Origin: Gemmatimonadaceae bacterium
Lineage (GTDB): Bacteria; Gemmatimonadota; Gemmatimonadetes; Gemmatimonadales; Gemmatimonadaceae
Reading direction: 5' to 3'
Assembly: GCA_024710705.1 (NCBI GenBank)
Contig: JANJUF010000104.1
Coordinates: forward strand, 1 to 64,000
DNA length: 64,000 bases
Shown here: in pieces, positions 43,717 through 52,076 of the stretch
Layout of the letters: every line of letters starts with the position of its first letter
Position numbering within the stretch: position 1 is the stretch's first letter
Notes under the pieces: generated by a model
What the model was told of the DNA's origin: nothing
The model's database searches: none
The model's input: only the letters and a program-made list of their open reading frames with translations
Made by a program: the position numbers and the translations under genes

Positions 43717-46700
43717 ATGATGAGCCGTCGCCGCCTCGTCGCGCTGATCAGCGCCGCCCTGATGCTGGCCATCGGTGCGGGCGCCGTCGGCGTGTTCGTC
43801 GCGGCCACGCAGAGCGAAGGGGGGCGCGAGTGGATCCGCCGGTTCGCCGAGGCCCAACTCGCGCGGGCGGTGCAGGGACGGGTGCATCTCGGCACGCTGA
43901 GCGGGTCGTTCCTCACGGACCTGCAGGTGGATTCCCTGCGGATCGCTGACCGCAACGACTCGCTCTTCGTGGCCAGCGGGCCGCTGCGCGTGACCTTCGA
44001 TCCCCGCGACCTGGCCGACGGCCGCATCATCTTCCGCACCGTGTCGGTGACGCGCCCGCACGTGACCCTGCGGCGCGAGATCGGCGGCGTCTGGACGCAC
44101 CGGAAGCTCTTCCCGCGCAGCAGTGTGCGCCGTCAACTGCGGCGCCGGTCGGCCTTCGGCGCGGTGTTCCTGATCGAGCAGGCGACCGTGCGCGACGGGG
44201 AAGTGGCGCTGCTCCTGCCCTGGGCCCCCGACAGTGCGCCGCGCGACGTCGGCACCAGGGCCTGGCGGTGGACCGCGCTGCAGCTCGACGTGCCTCGCGC
44301 GCGGCTCGCGTATCCGGATTCGAGCGGCATGCACTTCCAGATCGTGCGCCTCGACGTGGACGAGAGCGATCCGCCCTTCGCGTTCCGCGACGTGGTGGGG
44401 GATGTCCGCATCCTCCGCGACACGCTCTTGGTGGACCTCGCGCACTTCGCCCTGCCCGGCTCGGCCGGACGCGCCGCCGGGCGCGTGACCTGGTCCCGCG
44501 GCCAGCCGGCACGGTACAGCTTCCACATCGAGGGCGACTCGGTGGCGCTCCAGGACGTGGCGTGGATCAATCCCGCCATTCCCACCGAGGGCGGCGGGCG
44601 CCTGCTCCTGGACATCCGCAACACGACTGGGGACGCGCGGGCCATCGAGTACCAGATCACGCAGATGGACGTGCGCTCGCACCGCTCGCGGTTGAGCGGA
44701 CGCATGACCTGGGGCGTGGAGGATCGTGACGTGTCGCTGCGGGACGTGGACCTCGAGATGCAGCCGCTCCACAGCGACCTGTTGGCCCGGTTCAATCAGG
44801 GCCCGTTGCCCATTCCGCTCCGCGGGGTGTTCACCGGTCGCCTCCGTGGCCGCGGCGGCCCCCTCTCGGCCTTCGTGGTGGACGACGCCACCGCCACCTT
44901 CCGTGATGGCAATGTGGACGGTGCGATGGCGCGTCTGCGCGCCAGCGGAACCGTTGACCTCTCCGTCCCTGCGTACCCGGTGTTTGCCGGCATGCTGCTC
45001 GACGTGAGCGCGTTTGACCTGCGCACGGCGCAGGCCCTGGATCCGGCCTTCCCGCGCCTCAACGGACAGCTCACCGGCACCGCGAAGCTCGACTCGGTCT
45101 GGGGCAACCTCAGCATCTCCGACGCCGATCTCACGCACCGTGACGGCGATGCGCCCGAGTCGCGCCTGCGCGGTGGGATGCGCCTGCGATGGGACGAAGG
45201 ACCGTTGCGCTGGGACGCGGATGTCGCCGCCCTCCCGCTCTCGTTCACCACCATGGCGCGTTCCTTCCCTGCGCTCCCGTTGCGCGGGGAGTTCAGCGGT
45301 CCGCTGCGCACCGTCGGCTCGGCAGGCGACATGACGCTGCTGGCGGACCTGATCGGCGCGGCCGGACGCGTCGAGACCGACCTGCGGCTCGATCCGCAGA
45401 CCCCACGCGTGGCGCTCACCGGCCGCGCCAACCTCACGGCGGTGGATCCACGCCTGCTCTTCGATGATCCCCGCGCGCCACAGGGAGAGCTCACCGGGCG
45501 CGTGCAGGTGAATGCCGTGGGCGATTCCCTCGCCGATCTCAGCGGCGACGCGCAGCTCACGCTCGACCGCTCCCTGCTCGAGGGTGCGCGCATCTTCACC
45601 GGCACCATGCAGCTGCGCTTCGGCGATGGCCGCGCGGTGCTCGACACGCTGTATCTCGAATCCTCGGCCGTGGACCTGGCTGGCCGTGGGGCAATCGGGC
45701 TGCGCGAGGGAATCTCCGACACGCTCACGCTGCGCGCGCGGATGGATTCGCTTGGCGGACTCCGCCCGTTCCTGAACCGGGCCGCTGGCGATTCGCTCGC
45801 CGGCTCCGCCCTGTTGGACGCGCGCGCCGTCGGCTGGGTGCGCTCCTTCGCCGTGCACACGGAGGCCACCGCGAGCGGCGTGCACTACCTCGGGAGCACG
45901 GTCGTCGCGCTCACGGGGGACGCTGAACTCACCGACCTGCCGTCGGCGATGGCCGGTCGGCTCTCGATCGGCGGCGACACGCTGCGTCTTGGTGGACTGG
46001 CCTTGCTCGACGCCCGCCTCGACGCTGCCGTCCGCTCGGACTCGACCACCGCGCTGGCACTCGTCGCGCGGGGGAATCGCGGCACCCGGCTGCGCGCTAC
46101 CGCCGACCTCGCACAGGACGGGGACTCCACGGCGATTCGCCTCGACTCGATGGTCCTCGGGACGGCGCTCCATCAGTGGAGGCTGTCGGCGCCGGCGCGC
46201 CTCCGGTTCGCCGACGGCGGCTTCGCGGTGGACTCCCTCGAGTTGCGCGCCGATGAGCGCGCCCTGCTCGCCCTCGCCGGCGCATTCCCGGCGACCGGCG
46301 CGCTCGACCTGCGCCTCCGGGCCCGCGAAGTGCCGGTGGCGGACATCGCCGAGCTGTTGCAGCTGGAGGGCACACAGGTGGGACGCGTGGACCTCACCTC
46401 TCGCCTCACAGGCACACGCGCGGCACCGCGCCTCGATGCCGACGCCGAGTTGCGCAGTGGGCTCGTGCGCGGCGTCCGGCTCGACACGCTGCGCATGCGG
46501 GCGCTGGCCGTATCCGACCGCCTTGACCTGCGCTTGGCAATCGGTCCCTCCGCGCGGCCGGCGGCGCTGGCGGAAGTGCAGCTGCCGTTTGCCCTCGGCT
46601 TCGATGCGGCGGGTTCATCCATGAATCCCGACGGGCCGGTGCGTGGTCGCATCTCGGCCGACTCCCTCGGGCTTGAGATTTTCGAGTCGCTCACGCGCGG

Positions 46701-48180
46701 CACGAGTGGCGCGCGCGGCACACTGAGTGTGGCCGTCGAACTCGGCGGCACCTGGCGACGCCCCACCACCGACGGGAACCTGCGCGTGCGCAACGGATTC
46801 CTCGCCCCCGCCGCCCTCGGCGACGTGCGCTGGCGCGGCGTGGAGGCCGACATCGGATTCGCGGGCGATTCCATCGCCGTGCGCACGCTCTCGGCGACCT
46901 CGGGGGCGACCCGGACGGGGCGCGTCGGCGTCACAGGGTGGATCCTCGTGGCCGATCGCGAGAATCCTCGGATGGACCTTCGCGCGACGAGCCGCGAATT
47001 CAATCTGTTCGCGCGTCCCGGCGTTGCCGACGTCGACCTCTCGGGGGACCTGCGCCTGAGCGGGGCCTGGCGGAATGCGACGCTGCGCGGTGCGCTCGTC
47101 GCCGACCGCGCCATCATCGCGATCCCCGAACTCGCCAGCAAGGACGTGATCTCGCTCGCCGGACCCGATCGCTTCGCCGCGGTGGACACGCTGGCCATGG
47201 CCGAAGCCCGCGTCCTGGCGAGCGCGCCTCCTGTCTTCGTGGACAACCTCACCATCGCCGGCGTGCCCATCCGCATGGGGCGCGACGTGTGGATCCGCTC
47301 GTCGGAGGCGAACATCAACCTCGGCGGCGAACTGAACGTGACGCGCGGACGCGCGACGCGCGGTCCCAATGCCGGCCAGCTGCAGCTCGCCGTGGACGGC
47401 CCCTTGCAGACCGTGCGCGGCACCTATCGCCTCAATCTCGGCCCGGTGCAGCGCACCTTCACCGTGGAGCAGGGCGAAATCCGCTTCTTCGGTGATCCCG
47501 AGTTCAACCCCACCATCAACATCAGCGCACTGCACACGGTGCGGCAGTACAGCCAGCAAGGCGTGCGTCCCGACGTGCGGGTACGTGTGCATCTCGGCGG
47601 CACGCTGCAGCAACCCACCGCCGAGCTGTCCACCCCCGATTCGGTGCGGGTGACCAACGCCGATCTCATCTCGTACCTCGTGACCGGTGGACCGAGCTAT
47701 GAGATCGGTGGCCGTGACGGCGACATCTCGGCCACCGCGGCACGCGTGCTGCTGGGATCGCTCGGCACCGTGCTCGGCGGCAAGGCGGCGGGCGGGCTCT
47801 GCGACGACGCGCAACTCTCCACCGCCGGACTCGAGGGCTACGGCGGGCGCCTGCGTGACGTCGGCGGCGGCATCCTCGCCGGCACGCGCTTCAACTGCGC
47901 CAAGCAGGTCGGCGACCGGGCCTTCGTGCGTCTCGACGCCGGACTCTGCCAGGTCGGCCAGCTCATGACGCAGGGCGCGGGCGGTGACCCCCTCTCCTTT
48001 ACCGACGCGCTCGGCCTCAAGCTCGACTACCTCCTCGGATCCGGCTACTCGGCCTCCGTCGGTGTGGAGCCGCCCACCAGCGCCGTACTCTGTGCGGTCA
48101 ACGCCAACGCCAGTGCACGCGGATTCGTCCCCACACCGCGTCAGGTGGGTCTCGACATCTTCCGCGTCTGGCGTTTCTGA
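43717..48180 (+). CDS. TamB/DUF490 translocation-module protein
   Basis: The 1487-residue protein has one N-terminal membrane anchor (about 8-30) and a very long array of beta-strand repeats typical of AsmA/TamB lipid-bridge proteins. The DUF490 domain occupies about the last 350 residues (VRGTYRLNLGPVQRTFTVEQGEIRFFGDPEFNPTINI, then VRVRVHLGGTLQQPTAELS and ADLISYLVTGGPSYEIGG). It likely spans the periplasm and works with the Omp85 protein just upstream in outer-membrane assembly or lipid transport. Confidence 0.92.
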   Translation: MMSRRRLVALISAALMLAIGAGAVGVFVAATQSEGGREWIRRFAEAQLARAVQGRVHLGTLSGSFLTDLQVDSLRIADRNDSLFVASGPLRVTFDPRDLADGRIIFRTVSVTRPHVTLRREIGGVWTHRKLFPRSSVRRQLRRRSAFGAVFLIEQATVRDGEVALLLPWAPDSAPRDVGTRAWRWTALQLDVPRARLAYPDSSGMHFQIVRLDVDESDPPFAFRDVVGDVRILRDTLLVDLAHFALPGSAGRAAGRVTWSRGQPARYSFHIEGDSVALQDVAWINPAIPTEGGGRLLLDIRNTTGDARAIEYQITQMDVRSHRSRLSGRMTWGVEDRDVSLRDVDLEMQPLHSDLLARFNQGPLPIPLRGVFTGRLRGRGGPLSAFVVDDATATFRDGNVDGAMARLRASGTVDLSVPAYPVFAGMLLDVSAFDLRTAQALDPAFPRLNGQLTGTAKLDSVWGNLSISDADLTHRDGDAPESRLRGGMRLRWDEGPLRWDADVAALPLSFTTMARSFPALPLRGEFSGPLRTVGSAGDMTLLADLIGAAGRVETDLRLDPQTPRVALTGRANLTAVDPRLLFDDPRAPQGELTGRVQVNAVGDSLADLSGDAQLTLDRSLLEGARIFTGTMQLRFGDGRAVLDTLYLESSAVDLAGRGAIGLREGISDTLTLRARMDSLGGLRPFLNRAAGDSLAGSALLDARAVGWVRSFAVHTEATASGVHYLGSTVVALTGDAELTDLPSAMAGRLSIGGDTLRLGGLALLDARLDAAVRSDSTTALALVARGNRGTRLRATADLAQDGDSTAIRLDSMVLGTALHQWRLSAPARLRFADGGFAVDSLELRADERALLALAGAFPATGALDLRLRAREVPVADIAELLQLEGTQVGRVDLTSRLTGTRAAPRLDADAELRSGLVRGVRLDTLRMRALAVSDRLDLRLAIGPSARPAALAEVQLPFALGFDAAGSSMNPDGPVRGRISADSLGLEIFESLTRGTSGARGTLSVAVELGGTWRRPTTDGNLRVRNGFLAPAALGDVRWRGVEADIGFAGDSIAVRTLSATSGATRTGRVGVTGWILVADRENPRMDLRATSREFNLFARPGVADVDLSGDLRLSGAWRNATLRGALVADRAIIAIPELASKDVISLAGPDRFAAVDTLAMAEARVLASAPPVFVDNLTIAGVPIRMGRDVWIRSSEANINLGGELNVTRGRATRGPNAGQLQLAVDGPLQTVRGTYRLNLGPVQRTFTVEQGEIRFFGDPEFNPTINISALHTVRQYSQQGVRPDVRVRVHLGGTLQQPTAELSTPDSVRVTNADLISYLVTGGPSYEIGGRDGDISATAARVLLGSLGTVLGGKAAGGLCDDAQLSTAGLEGYGGRLRDVGGGILAGTRFNCAKQVGDRAFVRLDAGLCQVGQLMTQGAGGDPLSFTDALGLKLDYLLGSGYSASVGVEPPTSAVLCAVNANASARGFVPTPRQVGLDIFRVWRF

Positions 48181-48181
48181 G

Positions 48182-49117
48182 ATGTCGCCGCCGCTGTTGA
48201 TCGTGAATCCGGCCGCCCGTGGCGGGCGTTCGGCGGAAGCCGAGGCGCTCGCCGCCTTCGCCTCGCTCGGCGTGCAGGTCGCCGTGCACCGCACCAACGG
48301 GCCGGGCGATGCCGGGCGGATCGCCGCCGCCAAGGGCCAAGGCCCGCAACTCTTCGTGCTCGGCGGCGACGGCACCGTAATGGAAGTCGTCTCGGCGCTC
48401 GTCGGCCGGGGGATCTCGGTCGGCGTGCTGCCCGGGGGCACGGGCAATCAACTCGCGCGCCAGTTGGGGATTCCGCTGCAGGTGCGGCACGCCGTCGCGG
48501 CCCTCGCAGGTGCGCCGAGCGCGCCGCTCGACCTCGGGCGGCTCGCCGATGGCAGGCACTTCGCCCTCACCGCCGGCTTCGGCCTCGACGCGGCGATGAT
48601 CCGCGGCGCCTCGCCGGCGCTCAAGCGCCGCTTCGGCGTGGGCGCGTACTTCTGGAGTGCCACCCGGGCGGTGATGGCGCTGCGGCCATTCGCCGTGCGC
48701 ATCGAGGCCGATGGTCAGCGCTTCGAGCGCGAGGCCGGCCTCGCGATGATCGCCAACGTCGGCGTGGTGATGGGTGGCCGGTTCGGACTCGGTCCGGGGG
48801 TGCGGCCTGATGATGGCTGGCTCGATGTGTGCGTCGTGTCACCGCGGGGCTTGGTGGACGGCCTCACCTTGGCGGCCCGCATGGCCCGTCGCGATTTCCG
48901 GGACGACCCTCGGATGTTCTTCATCCGGGCGCGAGCGGTCCGGCTGGAAGTGGCGGCGGGCATTCCGGCGCAGGCCGATGGCGAGCTGCTCCCGGTGACC
49001 CGCCTGGACGCCCGCGTGGTCCCCGGAGGTGCGCAGTTCCTTGCGCCGTTCCGTCCGACGCGCATCTTCCAGCGCACCAGTTCACCGACTTCCGCAGAGA
49101 CATGGCAAGCATCCTGA
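48182..49117 (+). CDS. diacylglycerol kinase catalytic-domain lipid kinase
   Basis: The 311-residue protein has the DAGK/YegS fold: LLIVNPAARGGRS at the N-terminus, the nucleotide motif LFVLGGDGTVMEVVSAL, LPGGTGNQLARQLGIP, and a C-terminal beta domain with DDGWLDVCVV and AQADGELLP (the usual D/Q-x-D-G-E). It phosphorylates a lipid, possibly diacylglycerol or a sphingoid or glycolipid base. It starts 1 nt after tamB; its 3' end overlaps the regulator gene by 16 nt. Confidence 0.92.
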   Translation: MSPPLLIVNPAARGGRSAEAEALAAFASLGVQVAVHRTNGPGDAGRIAAAKGQGPQLFVLGGDGTVMEVVSALVGRGISVGVLPGGTGNQLARQLGIPLQVRHAVAALAGAPSAPLDLGRLADGRHFALTAGFGLDAAMIRGASPALKRRFGVGAYFWSATRAVMALRPFAVRIEADGQRFEREAGLAMIANVGVVMGGRFGLGPGVRPDDGWLDVCVVSPRGLVDGLTLAARMARRDFRDDPRMFFIRARAVRLEVAAGIPAQADGELLPVTRLDARVVPGGAQFLAPFRPTRIFQRTSSPTSAETWQAS

Positions 49118-50451
49118 TCATCGACGACGAGGTGGCCATCGCGACCGCCTTCGCGATGTTCTTCCGACACGATGGCCAGCACACCGTCGCCGAGGCCTAC
49201 ACCGGCGCCGAGGGCATCGCCGCGTACGAGCGCCTGCGTCCCGATCTCGTGTTGCTCGACGTCCGCCTCCCCGACATGACCGGTTTCGACGTGCTCGCGG
49301 CGATTCGCGAACACAACCCGGTGGTGATCATGGTGACGGCCTACGGCGACGTGCCGATGGCCGTGGATGCGCTGCACAAGGGCGCCGAGAACTTCCTCAC
49401 CAAGCCGGTGGACCTGAGCCACCTGAAGGCCGCCGCCGAGCGCGCCCTGGAGAAGGCACAGCTTCGGCGGCTGAGCCGGTGGCTCACCGAGAAGCGCGGC
49501 GCCGAGCGCGGCCTGGTGTTCGGCTCGTCGCCGGCCATGCGCGAGCTGCAGGCACAGATCCAGTTGCTCGGCGCCAGCGACCGCACCACCGCACTGGTCC
49601 TCGGCGAGAGCGGGGCCGGGAAGGGGCGCGTGGCGGAACTGCTGCACGCGCAGAGTCCGCGGGCCGGGAAGGCCTTCGTGGAGGTGAATTGCGCCACGCT
49701 CCGCCCCGAGTCGCTCGACAGCGAACTGTTCGGGGTGGAGGCTGGCCAGGAGCCAGGGGCGGTGTCGAAGCCGGGCGCCTTCGAGATCGCCGATGGCGGG
49801 ACGATCTTCCTCGACGAGATCGGGGACCTCGATCCGGCCCTGCAGCCCAAGCTCGTGCGGGTGCTGGAGGGGAAGGGCTTCCGTCGCGTGGGCGGGCGCG
49901 AGGAGATCACGCCGAACGTGCGCGTGGTGGCGGCATCGTCGTCCGACTTGTCGGCGGCGGTGTCGGCGGGCCGGTTCCGCGAGGATCTCTACTATCGCCT
50001 GGCGGTGATGCCGATCCAGTTGCCGCCGCTGCGGCAGCGGGTGCGCGAGGATCTCCTGGAACTGGTGGCCGCGGTGCAGGACGCGCTGCTGCCCTCGTTG
50101 CCGGGGGCGCCGACCGCACTCACCGATGCCGCACTCAATGCGATCCTCCGCTACAGCTGGCCCGGGAACATCCGCGAATTGCGCAACGTGCTCGAGCGAG
50201 CGATGCTGATGGCGCGTGGCCTCCCGGCGGTGGACGTGATGCATCTGCCGCGCGAGGTGCAGAACGCGAGCGGGGCCGAGGTGCTGCACCACGAGCCGCG
50301 GTCGCTGAGCGAGGTGGAGCGGGCGCACATTGACCGCACGCTGCGCGCGCACGCGCACAACCGGACGCACGCGGCCAAGGAGCTTGGCATCTCGCGGGCC
50401 ACGCTCATCAAGAAGATCCGCGAGTACGAACTCGCGGACCGGCCGCGCTGA
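49102..50451 (+). CDS. NtrC-family response regulator lacking the GAFTGA loop
   Basis: The 449-residue protein has a receiver domain with phospho-acceptor D53 (LVLLDVRLPDMTG), an AAA+ sigma-54-type domain with Walker A LGESGAGKGR and Walker B GGTIFLDEIGDL, and a Fis-type helix-turn-helix (RTHAAKELGISRATLIKKIREYEL). Where activators have GAFTGA, it reads GQEPGA (residues 215-220). It therefore probably cannot contact sigma-54 and may act as a sigma-70 regulator or repressor. No histidine kinase lies in the window. The ATG lies inside the lipid kinase gene end. Confidence 0.93.
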   Translation: MASILIIDDEVAIATAFAMFFRHDGQHTVAEAYTGAEGIAAYERLRPDLVLLDVRLPDMTGFDVLAAIREHNPVVIMVTAYGDVPMAVDALHKGAENFLTKPVDLSHLKAAAERALEKAQLRRLSRWLTEKRGAERGLVFGSSPAMRELQAQIQLLGASDRTTALVLGESGAGKGRVAELLHAQSPRAGKAFVEVNCATLRPESLDSELFGVEAGQEPGAVSKPGAFEIADGGTIFLDEIGDLDPALQPKLVRVLEGKGFRRVGGREEITPNVRVVAASSSDLSAAVSAGRFREDLYYRLAVMPIQLPPLRQRVREDLLELVAAVQDALLPSLPGAPTALTDAALNAILRYSWPGNIRELRNVLERAMLMARGLPAVDVMHLPREVQNASGAEVLHHEPRSLSEVERAHIDRTLRAHAHNRTHAAKELGISRATLIKKIREYELADRPR

Positions 50452-50463
50452 CGAGGAGGACTC

Positions 50464-50649
50464 ATGGCCGAGACCGATAGGATGATCTGCCGGGCGTGCG
50501 GGAACGAGGAGCGCGCCTCCGAGGGATCCCCTTGCGCGAACTGCGGGACGTTCGTCTGCCAGATCTGCACCTTGCGCGGCGTGACGCTCTGTGCGTCGTG
50601 CCAGCTGCTCGAGGACGCCAAGGGCGAGGGCGACGGGAAGTCGTCGTGA
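50464..50649 (+). CDS. zinc-ribbon/B-box-like microprotein
   Basis: The 61-residue protein has four C-x2-C pairs: CRAC, CANC, CQIC and CASC within about 40 residues, so it can hold two zinc ions in a cross-brace like a B-box or double zinc ribbon. It has a strong GAGGAGG site 4 nt before the ATG. It follows the regulator by 12 nt and overlaps the peptidase start by GTGA. The function is unknown; a protein- or nucleic-acid-binding adaptor is plausible. Confidence 0.85.
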   Translation: MAETDRMICRACGNEERASEGSPCANCGTFVCQICTLRGVTLCASCQLLEDAKGEGDGKSS

Positions 50650-51584
50650 GCGCAGTTGGCGGCGTGGCGCCTTCGCTGGCGCGCTTCGGGCTGGCGATCG
50701 GGCACGCCACCGACTCGGTGGGCGTCACCGGATGCACGGTGGTACGGGGCATCTCGGCGCCGCACCGTGCCGCCGGAGTGGTGATCGGCCGCGCCACCGG
50801 CTCGCGTGAGCTCGCGCTGTTGGAGCCCGGCCACCTCGTCGAGCGCGTGGACGCCGTCCTGCTCACCGGGGGTTCGGCCTATGGCCTCGATGCCGCCGCC
50901 GGCGTGATGCGGTGGATGGAGGAGCGCGGACGCGGATTCCCCGTCGGCGCCGGCGTCGTTCCCATCGTGCCGGCGGCCGTGATCTTCGACCTTGCCCCGC
51001 TCGGACGCTTCGACGCGCGGCCCACGCCGCAGATGGCCTATGAGGCCTGCGAGTCGGCGACCAGCGAGGGGGTCGCCGAAGGGAGTGTCGGTGCGGGCAC
51101 CGGCGCGACGGTCGGCAAGCTACGCGGACCCAGCGGCGCCATGAAGGGCGGGCTCGGCATCGCGGTCGTGGAAGGCGAGGGCTGCGCGGCCATGGCCTTG
51201 GCTGTCGTGAACGCCTTCGGCGACGTGCGTGACGCGGAGGGTCGCATCATCGCCGGGGCGCGCGAGCCCGACGGCCGTTTCGTGGACAGCGCCCGCGCCA
51301 TCGCCGAGGGCGCGAAACCCGGTGGCTTCGTGGCCGGCACGCAGACGACGCTCATCGTGGTTGCGTTGGACGCTGCGTTCTCCCGGGTGGACCTCAAGGC
51401 CATCGCCCAACGGGCCGGGGAGGGCCTGCTGCGTCGCATCACGCCGGCCGGCACCCTCGCCGACGGGGACATCGTCTTCGCGCTCGCGCCAATGGAGGGA
51501 AAGTCCGCGGCACTCGCGCTGGGCGAGCGCCTCGCGGCCGAGGCGGTGGAAGCGGCGATCGAGCGTGCAGTGCGGCTGGCCTAG
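50646..51584 (+). CDS. P1 family (S58, DmpA-like) peptidase
   Basis: The 312-residue protein belongs to the self-processing N-terminal nucleophile P1 family: VGVTGCTVVRG, LTGGSAYGLDAAAGVMRWMEERGRGF, GSVGAGTGATVGKLRGPSGAMKGGLG and the final DGDIVFALAP segment. DmpA relatives are aminopeptidases or esterases; the shorter bacterial form seen here often lacks a signal, as this does, so it is cytoplasmic. The GTG start overlaps the microprotein stop. The end shares CTAG with the convergent DUF6941 gene. Confidence 0.9.
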   Translation: MSAVGGVAPSLARFGLAIGHATDSVGVTGCTVVRGISAPHRAAGVVIGRATGSRELALLEPGHLVERVDAVLLTGGSAYGLDAAAGVMRWMEERGRGFPVGAGVVPIVPAAVIFDLAPLGRFDARPTPQMAYEACESATSEGVAEGSVGAGTGATVGKLRGPSGAMKGGLGIAVVEGEGCAAMALAVVNAFGDVRDAEGRIIAGAREPDGRFVDSARAIAEGAKPGGFVAGTQTTLIVVALDAAFSRVDLKAIAQRAGEGLLRRITPAGTLADGDIVFALAPMEGKSAALALGERLAAEAVEAAIERAVRLA

Positions 51585-52003
51585 CTGACCATTCCGCCCA
51601 CGGGCATCACCGGGGCGCCGGCACGGACATGCAGGAGCAGTTCGGCGCAAAGGTCGCCATCGAGGGCGACGCGCATCACGTGCGTCCCGGCCTCCTGGAT
51701 GGGCAGGTCAATCGCGGCGATCACGGGCACGTCCAGCTCGGCCGCGCCCGGCGGGGGTGCCCCGACCTCGAGTTCGCCCGACGACGACCACATCTCGGTG
51801 CCGCCCGGGCCAAGCCAGACGAAGGCCAGCGTGTGCCGACCGGCGTCGTCCGGCAGGGCCTTGAGGCGCACGACCATCGTGGCCCGCGGATGGACCGCCG
51901 GCAGCTGCGCCACCTGGAGGGCATCGAACACCCCGAGGATGTTCAGCTTGCCTTCCTGCGAGATGTTGGCGGCGTCGGCGAAAAGCGCGAAAGAGACGTG
52001 CAT
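51581..52003 (-). CDS. DUF6941 family protein
   Basis: The 140-residue protein starts VSFALFADAANISQEGKLNILGVFD, the typical DUF6941 N-terminus, followed by a beta-rich domain (ATMVVRLKALPDDAGRHTLAFVWLGPGG, VMRVALDGDLCAELLLHV). There is no signal or membrane helix. The function is unknown. TAGCTT stands 5 nt before the ATG as a leaderless promoter candidate. It is divergent from the DMT carrier. Confidence 0.8.
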   Translation of the reverse strand: MHVSFALFADAANISQEGKLNILGVFDALQVAQLPAVHPRATMVVRLKALPDDAGRHTLAFVWLGPGGTEMWSSSGELEVGAPPPGAAELDVPVIAAIDLPIQEAGTHVMRVALDGDLCAELLLHVRAGAPVMPVGGMVS

Positions 52004-52014
52004 CCCGGAAGCTA
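52003..52014 (-). promoter_or_regulatory. leaderless -10 (TAGCTT, 5 nt before ATG)
   Basis: On the minus strand CGCTAGCTT (hexamer 52009-52014) is followed by CCGGG and the ATG at 52003. It shares the CGCTAG start with the other leaderless sites in the window. Confidence 0.5.
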
Positions 52015-52061
52015 GCGCGGCATCGCCGGGGGCGCATCCGCGTGCGACGCTGATCCCCCGC

Positions 52062-52067
52062 TAGATT
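52062..52067 (+). promoter_or_regulatory. -10 element (CGCTAGATT) of the DMT operon
   Basis: TAGATT at 52062-52067 is preceded by CCGC and lies 9 nt before the ATG at 52077, giving a leader of about 3 nt. An in-frame GTG at 52071 is only 3 nt away and would precede the expected transcript start, so the ATG is the better start. Confidence 0.5.
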
Positions 52068-52076
52068 GCAGTGCCT

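Noticed and set aside
43429-46173. 914-residue minus-strand open frame, and similar long frames at 46615-48447, 57458-59698, 3629-5104 and 39371-41941
   Set aside because: They lie antisense to well-supported genes, have low-complexity Arg/Ala/Gly/His-rich translations without domains, and arise from high third-position GC. The 39371-41941 frame is real only in its kinase part.
52071-52076. GTG at 52071 as the start of the DMT carrier
   Set aside because: It is 3 nt after the -10 hexamer and would precede the expected transcript start, and it adds only two residues before the ATG.
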